From assembly GCA_019359435.1 (NCBI GenBank), contig JAHHHI010000103.1, forward strand, positions 46,669 to 110,668: a stretch of 64,000 nt of DNA. The letters run 5' to 3'. Below are positions 7,815 through 16,226 of the stretch, piece by piece. The position numbers were made by a program, and so were the translations under genes. The notes under the pieces were generated by a model. The model did no database searches, was not told the DNA's origin, and was given only the letters and a program-made list of their open reading frames with translations. This DNA comes from Kaiparowitsia implicata GSE-PSE-MK54-09C (lineage in GTDB: Bacteria; Cyanobacteriota; Cyanobacteriia; Elainellales; Elainellaceae). Position 1 is the stretch's first letter, and each line of letters opens with the position of its first letter.

Positions 7815-8618
7815 TTACGGGGTCTTCTGCCGGAGGGCTGATGCGCCGTGCCCACCGGCCGGAGTCCGCGAAAGCTGGTTTATGTTAAGGAGCGACTGAT
7901 AGAGTTGAATGGTCTCAATCTCGGGGTCGACGCCCAAATCGTTCTTCAGCGTCCTGACGCAATGCGCGAACAGCTCGCGCAGCAGCGAATGCTGGCCGCT
8001 GGCGGCCGCATCTCGCATAAGCGCGCGGTAAGCGCCTTCGTGATAAGGGTCGATCACTAGAAGGCGTGATGCGCAGTAATGCCGTTCCTGAACGCTCAGC
8101 GGACTATCTGGGAGGACTGCCTGCGAAATGCTGATGATGAAGTGGTTTCTGAGCGCGGCGCGCCGGTACGCTAGCCACTCTTCAAAGAGTTCGCCTGCTG
8201 CGCCAAGTGACGCCAAAAGCTCCCCATTGTAGACCTCACACATGCGTACCCAAGACGTTGGGGAAGGATTGGCAAGGAGCTTCACAAATTCGTCAAGGTC
8301 GAAATATAGTCCATCTTGTAGGTCAAGCCACGCCATGCGTGCATCGGCGCGCAGGAGCTGGAAGCCTTGCTCGACCTGAAACCGGCGAATACGGGCGATA
8401 GACTGGCGGATGTCAGCACTTGCGCGCATGGAGCTGTTGTCCGACCAGATTAAGTCGCCAATTCGCCGCCGGAGCACGGGCCGACCATGCCCTTCAAGCA
8501 ATATATAGGCCGCAATGCGAAGGAAATTTACAGGCGGTGTTGTCACACGGTCAGATGAGATGACCAGGCAATCGCCAAGAGTTAGTATTGAAACATTTTT
8601 TGGAAACTCGTTCATCAT
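7815..8618 (-). CDS. BTAD-domain (SARP/AfsR-like) transcriptional regulator
   Basis: This is a 267-residue protein. The first ~95 residues look like a winged-helix DNA-binding domain of the OmpR/SARP kind (FLRIAAYILLEGHG, RRRIGDLIWSD, RQSIARIRRFQ), followed by a bacterial transcriptional activator domain made of TPR-like helices (ERHYCASRLLVIDPYHEGAYRALM, HCVRTLKNDLGVDPEIET). The closing LKNDLGVDPE motif is a hallmark of BTAD proteins. Such regulators usually activate secondary-metabolite or surface-polymer genes. The start is chosen at ATG 8618 (MMNEF), which has GGAAG about 6 bases upstream; ATG 8654 lacks a site. It faces the exosortase operon convergently and sits downstream of a LuxR-type gene on the same strand, but a hairpin terminator separates them. 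The target genes are inferred to be local. Confidence 0.8.
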   Translation of the reverse strand: MMNEFPKNVSILTLGDCLVISSDRVTTPPVNFLRIAAYILLEGHGRPVLRRRIGDLIWSDNSSMRASADIRQSIARIRRFQVEQGFQLLRADARMAWLDLQDGLYFDLDEFVKLLANPSPTSWVRMCEVYNGELLASLGAAGELFEEWLAYRRAALRNHFIISISQAVLPDSPLSVQERHYCASRLLVIDPYHEGAYRALMRDAAASGQHSLLRELFAHCVRTLKNDLGVDPEIETIQLYQSLLNINQLSRTPAGGHGASALRQKTP

Positions 8619-8664
8619 TCGCGACTTCCAATGTTTAAACCTTGTAAGTCTCATATATGATGAG

Positions 8665-8692
8665 GGAATACTTATAATTAATCGCTGTCAAG
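8665..8692 (-). promoter_or_regulatory. Possible sigma70 promoter for the BTAD regulator
   Basis: On the minus strand a perfect TTGACA (8692-8687) is followed after about 16 bases by TATTCC (8670-8665), in a locally AT-rich stretch about 45 bases upstream of the chosen start. The -35 match is perfect but the -10 match is poor, so this is only a candidate. Confidence 0.33.
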
Positions 8693-8815
8693 TTGGACGC
8701 ATTGTTTTCGATCCTTGAGTGGTATGGTTGTCACGATACGTGATTGTCACGAAGGCAGAGCGCTCCGACATTGGAACCGGGGCGCGATCTGTCTATTAAA
8801 TAGCATTCCGCTCGG

Positions 8816-8844
8816 CCGAAAAGTGCCGCCGGTTAGACCGGCGG
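8816..8844 (-). terminator. Intrinsic terminator overlapping the end of the LuxR-type gene
   Basis: A perfect 8-base stem, CCGCCGGT (8826-8833) and ACCGGCGG (8837-8844), has a three-base loop that contains part of the stop codon of the gene ending at 8833. On the minus strand the stem is followed by CACTTTTC, a short T run. This is a plausible intrinsic terminator that spans the stop codon and would separate this gene from the BTAD regulator downstream. Confidence 0.6.
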
Positions 8845-9618
8845 GGCCTTACTTGGCTGAACCTGTTGCGCAGGTTCGTAGCCTGGACGCCGGTCGAAGG
8901 AGCGGAACACGGCAGCGGCCTGAGTGCGATTATGCACCTTTAGCTTACGGATGACATTATGCACATGCACCTTCACCGTGTGTTCCGAAAGCTCCATTTT
9001 GGACGCTATGATTTTATTCTGCAATCCATCCGACATCAACTCTAGGACTTCTGCCTCGCGGCTGGAAAGCGTCCCCGCAGAGTCCGACCGATCCGAAGAC
9101 AGGTGCTGTTGGCGTCGTGTCAGAAAGTTCCGGGCGGCCGACCGGGGGCTAACCGTACTGGGAAAGTATTCCCCCCCGTTCAGCAACAACCAGACCGCGG
9201 CAAGCCATACGTTTATCTTCAGGTTGAATGGCAACAGTCCCTGGACGGCCCGTTCAGCGACAACAGCACGCAGGGTAGGATCGTCGCTCCAGCCCCCCTC
9301 GACTAGCAGCGCGATCGGTACGTTTGGATAATATTCGCGGCACTGCGAGATCGTGCTAGAAATATTGCGAAATGCTAGCGGGTCCACAAGGATTAGGCGT
9401 GGTGCAAGCGCAGCTGGGTCTTCATCTGGAAGTTCGTTGGACAGGGTCACTCCGACCCGCGGAAAGCACTGCTGGGCTGATTTCAGCAGACTTTGAAACG
9501 TTACTCCGGTGTCAGCGAGTATCAATATTCCGTCTCGACCTTCTATGTCTTGCGACGGTGTTGTGTTCCAGAATGCATAAATTCCTGTCTCAGTATTTGT
9601 CTGGCTAAGGTCACTCAT
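8833..9618 (-). CDS. LuxR-family regulator with degenerate receiver-like domain
   Basis: This is a 261-residue protein. Residues ~30-145 resemble a response-regulator receiver (DGILILADTG, LILVDPLAF, IALLVEG, then VQGLLPFNLKINVWLAAVWLLLNGGEYFP), but the acidic pair normally found after the first strand is missing. The C-terminal LuxR helix-turn-helix is clear: LSSREAEVLELMSDGLQNK, SKMELSEHTVKVHVHNVI, RKLKVHNRTQAA. It probably binds DNA as a dimer without classic phosphorylation control, though an Asp is still present at the candidate phosphosite. ATG 9618 is preferred, with GGGG 6 bases upstream; a GTG at 9630 is possible. It is clearly paralogous to the regulator at 57394-58236, which shares the NGGEY/AGGEY, SEHTVKxHVHN and NRTQAAA segments. 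Its position between the exosortase and polysaccharide genes suggests control of surface functions. Confidence 0.85.
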   Translation of the reverse strand: MSDLSQTNTETGIYAFWNTTPSQDIEGRDGILILADTGVTFQSLLKSAQQCFPRVGVTLSNELPDEDPAALAPRLILVDPLAFRNISSTISQCREYYPNVPIALLVEGGWSDDPTLRAVVAERAVQGLLPFNLKINVWLAAVWLLLNGGEYFPSTVSPRSAARNFLTRRQQHLSSDRSDSAGTLSSREAEVLELMSDGLQNKIIASKMELSEHTVKVHVHNVIRKLKVHNRTQAAAVFRSFDRRPGYEPAQQVQPSKAPPV

Positions 9619-9821
9619 TTTGAACCCCACGAACTCTGTGTCGAGCCCCTCGACTAATTACCGCGATCGCAGAGTATTGGAGATTGCGTGACACGGCCGT
9701 GACTCGTTAAAGCACTTGATCTAGACGCCTGCCGACCCTAGGCCGATCTGGCGACGGGGGGGCTGGGTTAATTGCTATAGAATAGCCCAGTCGCAACAGT
9801 AACTGATAGCCGGAGGTCCCA

Positions 9822-10742
9822 GTGAAAGCAGCCTCTTTTGGATTCGAGCGTCTGCTCAACCTCGCGGGAAAGTTGGGCTGGGGACTTCGTGTAGCAGGGC
9901 CGCTTGCGGCTTTTCGAGGGTTGGGGCGTCTCGCCAAGCTTTGGCTGACGCAACCTGCTCACGCAGATGCTCGATTGCGTTGCGGTCCTATTTTGGAGTT
10001 CGACTATCCCGGCCAGTTCCCCGCAGCATTGGTGGCCTTCGGCGACTTCATTGATCCCGAATTTGACTTCCTGAGAAACGTGGCCAAGTCCGGGTGGACG
10101 ATCGTTGATGTTGGCGCAGCGATCGGCCAGTTCACAATTTTTGCGGCGGTTTGCCTGCCTGGCGCGACGGTGCATGCGTTCGAGCCGAGCAGTGCGAACG
10201 TTGCAACCTTGCGGCGCAATCTCGCTCGTAACCGGGTTGAGAAACGTGTTGTGGTCCATCAGGCAGCTCTGTCAAACCGGAAGGACACGGCCCGCTTTGC
10301 GACGGCTTCAAAGACATGGATGAGTCAGCTCGCGGCGGATGACAGTCCGAATTTGTGTGTCGAGCTGGTGGAGGTAGACACCCTCGCTGTCGCGGTGAAC
10401 TCGTTACAGCTTGATCACGTTAATGTGCTCAAGATCAACGTGGCCGGTTTCGAGCCCGCAGTGATCGAAGGGGCCATGCCGTGCCTCAAGGCGGGCCAAG
10501 TCGACATTCTGATTGTGTTGCTTGGACTGACGTCGTTGGCATGGTACCGGGCGATCTCGGAACTGGGCTACGGTTTCTTTTACTATCATCCACGAAAGCG
10601 AACATTGTTCGAGGTTACCACGTTCGATGAGGCTGCGGTCCTGGAGCATCGACCTTGGCCTGCTCGCCACATAATTGTTATACGGAAAGGTGCCCTGCAG
10701 GATGTGGTGGGGGACAAGATCAGGGTGCAGCCGCTACTTTGA
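9822..10742 (+). CDS. FkbM-family SAM-dependent methyltransferase
   Basis: This is a 306-residue protein with the Rossmann-type methyltransferase motif I WTIVDVGAAIGQFTIFA (residues ~92-108), an acidic motif II region VHAFEPSSANVATLRRNL, and the late LKINVAGFEPAVIEGA segment, which corresponds to the FkbM family's typical (K/D)-x-D-V-E-G-x-E pattern with Asn and Ala in place of Asp and Glu. FkbM enzymes O-methylate sugars or polyketides using S-adenosylmethionine; beside a polysaccharide locus, methylation of a sugar residue is the natural inference. The start is GTG, with GGAGG five bases upstream. It is transcribed alone, divergently from the LuxR-type regulator across a ~200-base gap. The replaced acidic residues in the last motif leave some doubt whether activity is normal. 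Confidence 0.83.
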   Translation: MKAASFGFERLLNLAGKLGWGLRVAGPLAAFRGLGRLAKLWLTQPAHADARLRCGPILEFDYPGQFPAALVAFGDFIDPEFDFLRNVAKSGWTIVDVGAAIGQFTIFAAVCLPGATVHAFEPSSANVATLRRNLARNRVEKRVVVHQAALSNRKDTARFATASKTWMSQLAADDSPNLCVELVEVDTLAVAVNSLQLDHVNVLKINVAGFEPAVIEGAMPCLKAGQVDILIVLLGLTSLAWYRAISELGYGFFYYHPRKRTLFEVTTFDEAAVLEHRPWPARHIIVIRKGALQDVVGDKIRVQPLL

Positions 10743-11178
10743 GCTGGGTGGTTTCGGTGCTTCGTGGTTGGGGTACTGTTTGCAATGGGGCGGAGGCGTT
10801 GAGGGGCGGGGTGATGATGGCTCGGGCATACCCTTTGCTCCTTACCGGAAATCGCAGTTGATTGAGCGATACGATAGTCGAGACCCTCCCTGGGCCGCCA
10901 TCCCGGCCATTTGCTGCACCAATGGAGCGACGCTGTGCGTTCACCCGCATCCGGCCTCAAGTTCCTAACTTGCGCGCCTCGGAGCCTAAAGCCAATGCGG
11001 TAAAAAATCGGCGCCTTCACGAATAAAGTGCTGTGTTGAGGTGATGAGCGACCGACCAAGCGTTTATCGGGACTGGTCGGCACGATCGCGCAACAGAGCG
11101 CACTCCATCGGTAACCCCGGCCTCTAAAGCAGGGTTGCTCCGGGCGGCCGGCTGTAAGCCGGCCGCCCTGCTTGGTCG
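10743..11178. other. Intergenic, 436 bp, containing an 11-bp hairpin
   Basis: This lies between the convergent methyltransferase and RTX genes. Apart from the hairpin at 11142-11168 I see no repeat, RNA gene or supported coding sequence; short open frames have no ribosome sites. Confidence 0.5.
11142..11168 (-). terminator. Strong GC hairpin just after the RTX gene
   Basis: A perfect 11-base stem, GGGCGGCCGGC (11142-11152) and GCCGGCCGCCC (11158-11168), with loop TGTAA, lies 10 bases past the end of the beta-helix/RTX gene on its downstream side. AAGCAGGG and CCCTGCTT arms nearby offer an alternative extended pairing. No T run follows on either strand, so termination may be Rho-assisted or the hairpin may stabilise the mRNA end. 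Confidence 0.55.
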
Positions 11179-13065
11179 CTAGAGTATGAAATCAGCCGTG
11201 CTCAGCTGGATCTGTCCGGTCAACTGAAGTTCAAAGTCGTGGACGCCGTCGCCATTGGCGTCACCCTGGATGATCGTCTGGTTGCGACCTTCCTCGATGC
11301 GCCACGCCAATTCCCCGGCTGTCTTGGAGAAGGCCTGGTTCTCACCAGTCAGAAGGGAAAACGCCTGGTTGCCGGACGTGTTCGTATTTGCGTCCAGAGC
11401 TGAGAGGTCAATCTTGTCCTGACCCTTAACGAAATCAGTGATGACATCACGGGTGTTAACCCTCATGCCCATGTCCGCCACAGACTTGAACATGAAGATG
11501 TCATTGGCCGCACCACCTGTCAGGTAATCGCGACCGGGACCGCCATCGAGCACGTCATTGCCCGCGCCGCCGTTGAGCTGATCATCGCCAGCCAGTCCGG
11601 CTAGGTAGTTGTCGCCAGAGTCGCCGTTGACACGATCATTGCGAGCTGTGCCCGTAATGGTTGTGTTGCTGTCCACTGGTGCTGTGGGTTCCGGGGCAGT
11701 CGGCGCTATCGGGGCAATGGGTGCGGTCACCGTGCTGCCTGTGCCGGCGCCAATCAAATCGCTGACCTTCAGGGACACTTCGCCCCGCAATTCCATTTCG
11801 AAGTCATGGATGCGGTCCCCATCCCGGTCGCCCTGGATGATGGTGTTGCCATTGGACGTGTGCCAGGCCAGCTCACCAGCGGCGCCGGTGAAGCTGCTGC
11901 CATCACCGGCAATGAACGTGAAGGCCTGATTGCCAGAAGCGTTGCTGTTGGCGTCGATGCCTGACAGATCGACCTTGTCTTGGCCTTGCGCGAAGTCGGT
12001 GATGATGTCGCGGGCGCCGGGTCGGTCGCCGATTTCACCAGCGCTGCGGAAAACGAAGACGTCGTTACCCGCCCCACCTGTGAGCGTGTCATAGCCTGCG
12101 CCACCGATAAGGGTGTCGTTGCCCGCACTACCATTGATGATGTCGTTGCCACCCAGGCCATCAATGACGTTGGCCGCGTCGTCGCCTGTCAGGCGGTCAG
12201 CACCACTGGTCGCAGTGTTGCCGGTCGGAGCGGTCGGAGCGGTCGGCTCGACGGGCGCCGGCTCCGCAGTTGGCGGGGCAACTGGCTCAGAGATGCCGGT
12301 ATCGCCACCGCTGGTGTCGTTGCCGTTGCCGTTCAAAGTTGCGGCGATGTCGTGGCCATCCAGCGTGTTGCCGGTATAGACGGGAGAGCTCTTGTTGGTG
12401 TTCAGAGAGCCGTAATAACCGCTGCCAATATGGTTATTGGTGATTTCGACGCCGGACAGGGCGCCGCCGCCAAACTGCGCATCGGCGTAAATGGTGTAGC
12501 CGCCGCCGACGAGCAAGTTGTCATTGACCACGACATTCGATACCGGACCGAAATAGTTGTCGATCATGATGGCAGCCGTTTGGCCGTGCGGATTGATAAT
12601 CGTGTTGTGATCAATTCTGATGTCGGACTGACCACCATCAATCTGGATGCCATCATAGTGGGGAGATCCCGAGGCCTTCAGATCGTGAATATAGTTGCCC
12701 TCGATCACCGTGCCGCTACCAGCGCCGACATTGATGCCATTCTCGACGTTGTAGATATCGTTGCGCAGGAATGTGCCAACGCCATTGATGCCGTGGCTGC
12801 CTTCATTGTTGCTGCCGACACCATTGATTTCGCAGTCCTGAATGACAACGCCGGTGCTGCCAGTCTTGATCTGAACAACTGAGTAAGCACTCGAGGTTAT
12901 CCGGCAGTTCTCGACAGTAACATTGTCTGCATCGATGTATATGTTACCCTTGATGTCGAGTCCGGAAATGACAGTTCCGGGCTTTGTGACGATGATAGAA
13001 CCTGATGGGAGCAGCGTGACGCCGTCCGGGACCCCGGTATTTGTTGAATCTGGCCAACCAGCCAT
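11179..13065 (-). CDS. Secreted right-handed beta-helix protein with duplicated RTX/serralysin-type C-terminal domains
   Basis: This is a 628-residue protein with no N-terminal signal peptide. Residues ~20-245 form a parallel beta-helix with regular Asn/Gly turns (IEGNYIHDLK, IRIDHNTIINPHG, VVVNDNLLVGGG), the fold of pectate lyases, C5-epimerases and tailspikes. Then come two copies of a calcium-binding RTX plus serralysin-like block: residues 288-437 and 468-628, each with GGAGND nonapeptides, the strand ITDFxxGQDKxDLS, a GNQAF segment and IIQGDxxGDxxHDFE. Pro/Thr/Ala-rich linkers (258-285, 440-466) precede each block. This architecture indicates type I secretion from the C-terminus, very likely through the PrsDE pair at 20858-23933. 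A role in trimming or modifying the secreted polysaccharide is plausible; the active site cannot be assigned. AAAGGA lies about 8 bases before the ATG. Confidence 0.87.
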   Translation of the reverse strand: MAGWPDSTNTGVPDGVTLLPSGSIIVTKPGTVISGLDIKGNIYIDADNVTVENCRITSSAYSVVQIKTGSTGVVIQDCEINGVGSNNEGSHGINGVGTFLRNDIYNVENGINVGAGSGTVIEGNYIHDLKASGSPHYDGIQIDGGQSDIRIDHNTIINPHGQTAAIMIDNYFGPVSNVVVNDNLLVGGGYTIYADAQFGGGALSGVEITNNHIGSGYYGSLNTNKSSPVYTGNTLDGHDIAATLNGNGNDTSGGDTGISEPVAPPTAEPAPVEPTAPTAPTGNTATSGADRLTGDDAANVIDGLGGNDIINGSAGNDTLIGGAGYDTLTGGAGNDVFVFRSAGEIGDRPGARDIITDFAQGQDKVDLSGIDANSNASGNQAFTFIAGDGSSFTGAAGELAWHTSNGNTIIQGDRDGDRIHDFEMELRGEVSLKVSDLIGAGTGSTVTAPIAPIAPTAPEPTAPVDSNTTITGTARNDRVNGDSGDNYLAGLAGDDQLNGGAGNDVLDGGPGRDYLTGGAANDIFMFKSVADMGMRVNTRDVITDFVKGQDKIDLSALDANTNTSGNQAFSLLTGENQAFSKTAGELAWRIEEGRNQTIIQGDANGDGVHDFELQLTGQIQLSTADFIL

Positions 13066-13484
13066 CCGATATTCCTTTGCGTGAGTTTCACAGGGAATTG
13101 ATTGATGGAGAATTTGGGCCAGGGAACGACCGAATTGCCCAATTCGGCAGTGAGGTCGCCTAGCTTCTGACAGATTCTGCCATGGCCAAGGGCGATACCC
13201 CGATTAAGCTTTTGATATTCGTCTTAAAAAGAATGACCGATTCGTGACATTCTGGATTACGCTTTGTTGCCAAAAAGCGTATTTTTAGCCTATTTCCGTT
13301 CATATTGTTGCGAATGGGCCACAGTTTTGTTGAGCGGAGCATAATTTTTCTCCATATTGATATTTGGATGTAGGTTTTTCTAATTCTAGTAAGCCGTTTG
13401 ATCTAAGAGCTTACTAGTCTTCAACGAATTTCTATCGATTGCGGTCCGCCCAGAGCACTGCGACACTCGCTGAGGCGCTGTGGG
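13066..13484. other. Divergent promoter region, 419 bp, AT-rich
   Basis: This region lies between the start codons of the RTX protein (minus) and the flippase (plus). From about 13200 to 13440 the sequence is markedly more AT-rich than its surroundings, as expected for two promoters or for binding of an AT-preferring regulator. It contains the inverted repeat at 13386-13417. No gene is supported. Confidence 0.55.
13386..13417. promoter_or_regulatory. Perfect 9-bp inverted repeat upstream of the flippase gene
   Basis: CTAGTAAGC (13386-13394) and GCTTACTAG (13409-13417) flank a 14-base spacer. The element lies about 70 bases before the flippase start in an AT-rich region. The arm spacing fits a dimeric regulator operator, or a leader hairpin. 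It is a candidate only. Confidence 0.4.
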
Positions 13485-15044
13485 GTGCGAGAGATTTTGG
13501 CCCAGGACACAATTGAGCGGGAATCGGACAGGGCCAGTTATGGCGACATCCTGAGGTCGACATCGCTGATTGGGGCGTCGTCCGTCATCAGCATGGCGCT
13601 CTCAGTAGTCCGGTTGAAGGTATTGGCTGTGTTGCTGGGGCCAGCCGGCGTGGGCCTGTTTGGCCTATTCAATGTCGTCGTCGACCTCACATCGAGCTTG
13701 GCCGGCATGGGCGTTCAAGCGAGTGGGGTTCGGCAAGTGGCTGTCGCTACCGCGACCGGTGACCTGCAGAAGGTTGCACGGATCGCCCGGGTTATGATGC
13801 TCATTTCCCTGCTGCTGGGCACGTTCGGAGCCCTGCTGCTGGTCATGTTTGCGGCGCCCGTCTCCAATCTCACGTTCGAAAACGAAGCCCAGATGTCAGG
13901 GGTTATGCTGCTCGGAATGGCGGTGTTTTTTCGCGTCGTCGCCGGGGCGCCCACAGCCATCATTCAAGGCAATCGCAGGATCGGTGACCTTGCCAAGGCA
14001 ACCATCGTAGGTGCGGTGCTTAACACCGTCACCGCCATTCCGTTGGTATATTATTTTGGAGAGGCGGGCATCGTGCCGTCGGTGTTGGCTGTTGGACTAA
14101 CCTCATTGATTGCCGCCCTTTGGTACCGCAGGAATATTCGGCTACCAGCCATCAGGCTCTCATGGCGGGACTTTACCGCAGAAACCAGGATGCTGATTAC
14201 ACTGGGGTTTGCGTTCATGGTGAGCGGCCTGCTGACGGCGGGAGCGGCCCTGGTCATCCGCATCTTCATAGTTCAACAAAGCGGCGTCGACGCCGCCGGC
14301 AACTATCAGGCCGCCTGGGCCCTCGGGGGCATCTATGTCGGGTTTATCCTGCAGTCGATGGGGACGGACTTCTATCCCCGGTTGTCCGCTGTGAGCACCG
14401 ACAACGGTGCCTGCAATCGCATGGTCAACGAACAGGCACGGGTCAGCATGCTGTTGGCCGCACCAGGCCTGCTTGGGACCCTGGCACTGGCGCCGCTGGT
14501 GATCACGGTGTTCTATTCGACCAAATTCGTGGACGCCGTACCGCTGCTGCGCTGGTTTTGCGTGGGGATGCTGCTGCGCGTCGTGGCCTGGCCCATGGGT
14601 TTCGTCATTCTGGCAAAGGGCGCGCAGCAGGTGTTTTTCTGGACCGAGGTTGCAGCGACCATCGTACATGTGGGGTTGGCCTGGCTGCTACTGGGCGTGG
14701 TCGGGCTTGAAGGAGCAGGCCTGGCCTTTGTTGGGCTCTATGCCTGGCACGGCGTGCTCATTTATTTCTTGGTCGGAAGGCTGAGCGGCTTCCGCTGGTC
14801 AACCGAGAACCTGGCGCTGGGCACCATTTTTGCCGGCCTTACCGGCTTTGCCGTGCTGGCCGTGGAACTGTTGCCGCTCTGGCCCGGGGCGGTCGTGGCC
14901 CTCGTCTGTACCGCTGTGGGGTGCTGGTTTTCGCTAACCCAACTGATCCGCCTGGTGCCCGAAAACTGGGTTCCCTTGCCGCTACGGCCGGTCGTTTATT
15001 TCGTGCTGCGGCACCAGCCAGAGCGTTCAACCCCCCACAGCTGA
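13485..15044 (+). CDS. Wzx-type polysaccharide/O-antigen flippase
   Basis: This 519-residue integral membrane protein has about 14 hydrophobic helices and the MOP-superfamily layout of Wzx/O-antigen translocases. The N-terminus (RSTSLIGASSVISMALSVVR, then LLGPAGVGLFGLFNVVVDL) matches the start of WzxE-like proteins, which flip undecaprenyl-linked repeat units to the periplasmic side for Wzy polymerisation. The start is GTG, with no strong ribosome site. It is monocistronic, and its last 18 bases overlap the end of the opposite aminotransferase gene. It is the only flippase in the window, so it presumably serves the unit made by the surrounding glycosyltransferases. Confidence 0.87.
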   Translation: MREILAQDTIERESDRASYGDILRSTSLIGASSVISMALSVVRLKVLAVLLGPAGVGLFGLFNVVVDLTSSLAGMGVQASGVRQVAVATATGDLQKVARIARVMMLISLLLGTFGALLLVMFAAPVSNLTFENEAQMSGVMLLGMAVFFRVVAGAPTAIIQGNRRIGDLAKATIVGAVLNTVTAIPLVYYFGEAGIVPSVLAVGLTSLIAALWYRRNIRLPAIRLSWRDFTAETRMLITLGFAFMVSGLLTAGAALVIRIFIVQQSGVDAAGNYQAAWALGGIYVGFILQSMGTDFYPRLSAVSTDNGACNRMVNEQARVSMLLAAPGLLGTLALAPLVITVFYSTKFVDAVPLLRWFCVGMLLRVVAWPMGFVILAKGAQQVFFWTEVAATIVHVGLAWLLLGVVGLEGAGLAFVGLYAWHGVLIYFLVGRLSGFRWSTENLALGTIFAGLTGFAVLAVELLPLWPGAVVALVCTAVGCWFSLTQLIRLVPENWVPLPLRPVVYFVLRHQPERSTPHS

Positions 15045-16226
15045 GCGCTTGTTGGCGGTAGACAGGTTCGCAAGCACCCGAGTGAGTTCGCTAGCGACAT
15101 AGTGCACATCGTCCTCTCTCATCTGGGCGAACAAGGGCAGCATTATCGTCCGGCTTTGCGCCAGCTCCGAGTTCGTCAGCCATCCTGCGGTTCGCTGCGT
15201 ATCACGGCCGGCATAGGCTTGTTCCAGGTGGGCATTCATCACGCCCCGCCGTGTCGAGATACCGTTGTCGAGCAGGGCTTGCATGACAGCGGACTGATCG
15301 GCGTGCTCAGGCAGGGTGACGCAATAGCTTTGCCAGTTGCTGCGCGCCCAGCCTGGCTCGACCGGCGGCACCAGCCCGTTGATGGGGGCCAGTAGAGAGG
15401 TGTAGAGTGCCGCCAGGCGACGCCGTGCCGCGACTATCCCGGGCAGCCGCTCAAGTTGCGCCCGCCCGATCGCGGCCTGCAGGTCGGTCATCCGATAGTT
15501 ATAACCCAGTTCATCATAGCTCTCAAATATGACCTGTTTGGAACCGTGCCGCACCGTGTCGGAAACGTTCATGGCGTGCTGGCGCAGCAGACGGAACCGC
15601 TGATCGTATTCAGGATCGGAGGTAGTCAGCATGCCACCATCGCCGGTGGTCACCACCTTGCGCGGGTGAAACGAGAAGCAAGCGATGTCAGCATGTGGCT
15701 TGCCGATTCGGTCCCACTCCCCATTCCAAAGCATCTCGCTGCCCGTGGCACAGGCCGCATCCTCGACCACTTTGAGGTCGTGCTGACGGGCGATTTGCAT
15801 GATCCGGCCCATGTTGCAGGGCATGCCCAACTGATGGACGCAGAGAATGGCACGCGTGCGCGGGGTAATGGCCTCGGCAACGTGGTCGGGATCGATGTTG
15901 AAGCCCACCGCCTCAATGTCGACGAACACCGGGGTGGCGCCGCAATAGCGAATGGCATTGGCTGTAGCGATGAAGGAGTGACTGACGGTTATGACCTCGT
16001 CGCCCTCCCGGACACCGATGGCGAGCAGGGCAAGATGCAGCGCCGTCGTGCAGTTTGAAACCGCACAGGCAAACGGCGCGCCGACGTAGGCGGCGAACGC
16101 TTTTTCGAACTGGGCGACCTCGGGACCCTGTGTCACCCAGCCCGACAAGATGACCCGTCGCGCCGCGTCAACTTCAGGCTCTCCCAGCATCGGCTTGGCC
16201 ACCGGAATTTGGCGAGCTGTGCTCAT
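15027..16226 (-). CDS. DegT/DnrJ/EryC1/StrS-family sugar aminotransferase (operon gene 6)
   Basis: This is a 399-residue PLP enzyme of the type that converts a keto group on a nucleotide sugar to an amino group. It shows the N-terminal IPVAKPMLGEPEVDA, substrate-loop SGWVTQGPEVAQFE, the HQLGMPCNM and VVEDAACATGS segments, and the PLP-binding lysine in FSFHPRKVVTTGDGGML. The start ATG overlaps the preceding SDR gene's stop by ATGA; an upstream in-frame start at 16268 is not needed. It is the last gene of the minus-strand operon 20513 to 15027. Its likely partner is the SDR immediately upstream, and the acetyltransferase at 17197-17895 would then acetylate the amine, but I cannot name the sugar. 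It is clearly different from the aminotransferase at 17885-18988, so two amino positions or two sugars are made. Confidence 0.85.
   Translation of the reverse strand: MSTARQIPVAKPMLGEPEVDAARRVILSGWVTQGPEVAQFEKAFAAYVGAPFACAVSNCTTALHLALLAIGVREGDEVITVSHSFIATANAIRYCGATPVFVDIEAVGFNIDPDHVAEAITPRTRAILCVHQLGMPCNMGRIMQIARQHDLKVVEDAACATGSEMLWNGEWDRIGKPHADIACFSFHPRKVVTTGDGGMLTTSDPEYDQRFRLLRQHAMNVSDTVRHGSKQVIFESYDELGYNYRMTDLQAAIGRAQLERLPGIVAARRRLAALYTSLLAPINGLVPPVEPGWARSNWQSYCVTLPEHADQSAVMQALLDNGISTRRGVMNAHLEQAYAGRDTQRTAGWLTNSELAQSRTIMLPLFAQMREDDVHYVASELTRVLANLSTANKRSAVGG

Noticed and set aside
11980..12882. 300-residue plus-strand frame inside the RTX gene
   Set aside because: The repetitive Val/Asp/Ala content mirrors the RTX repeats on the other strand.
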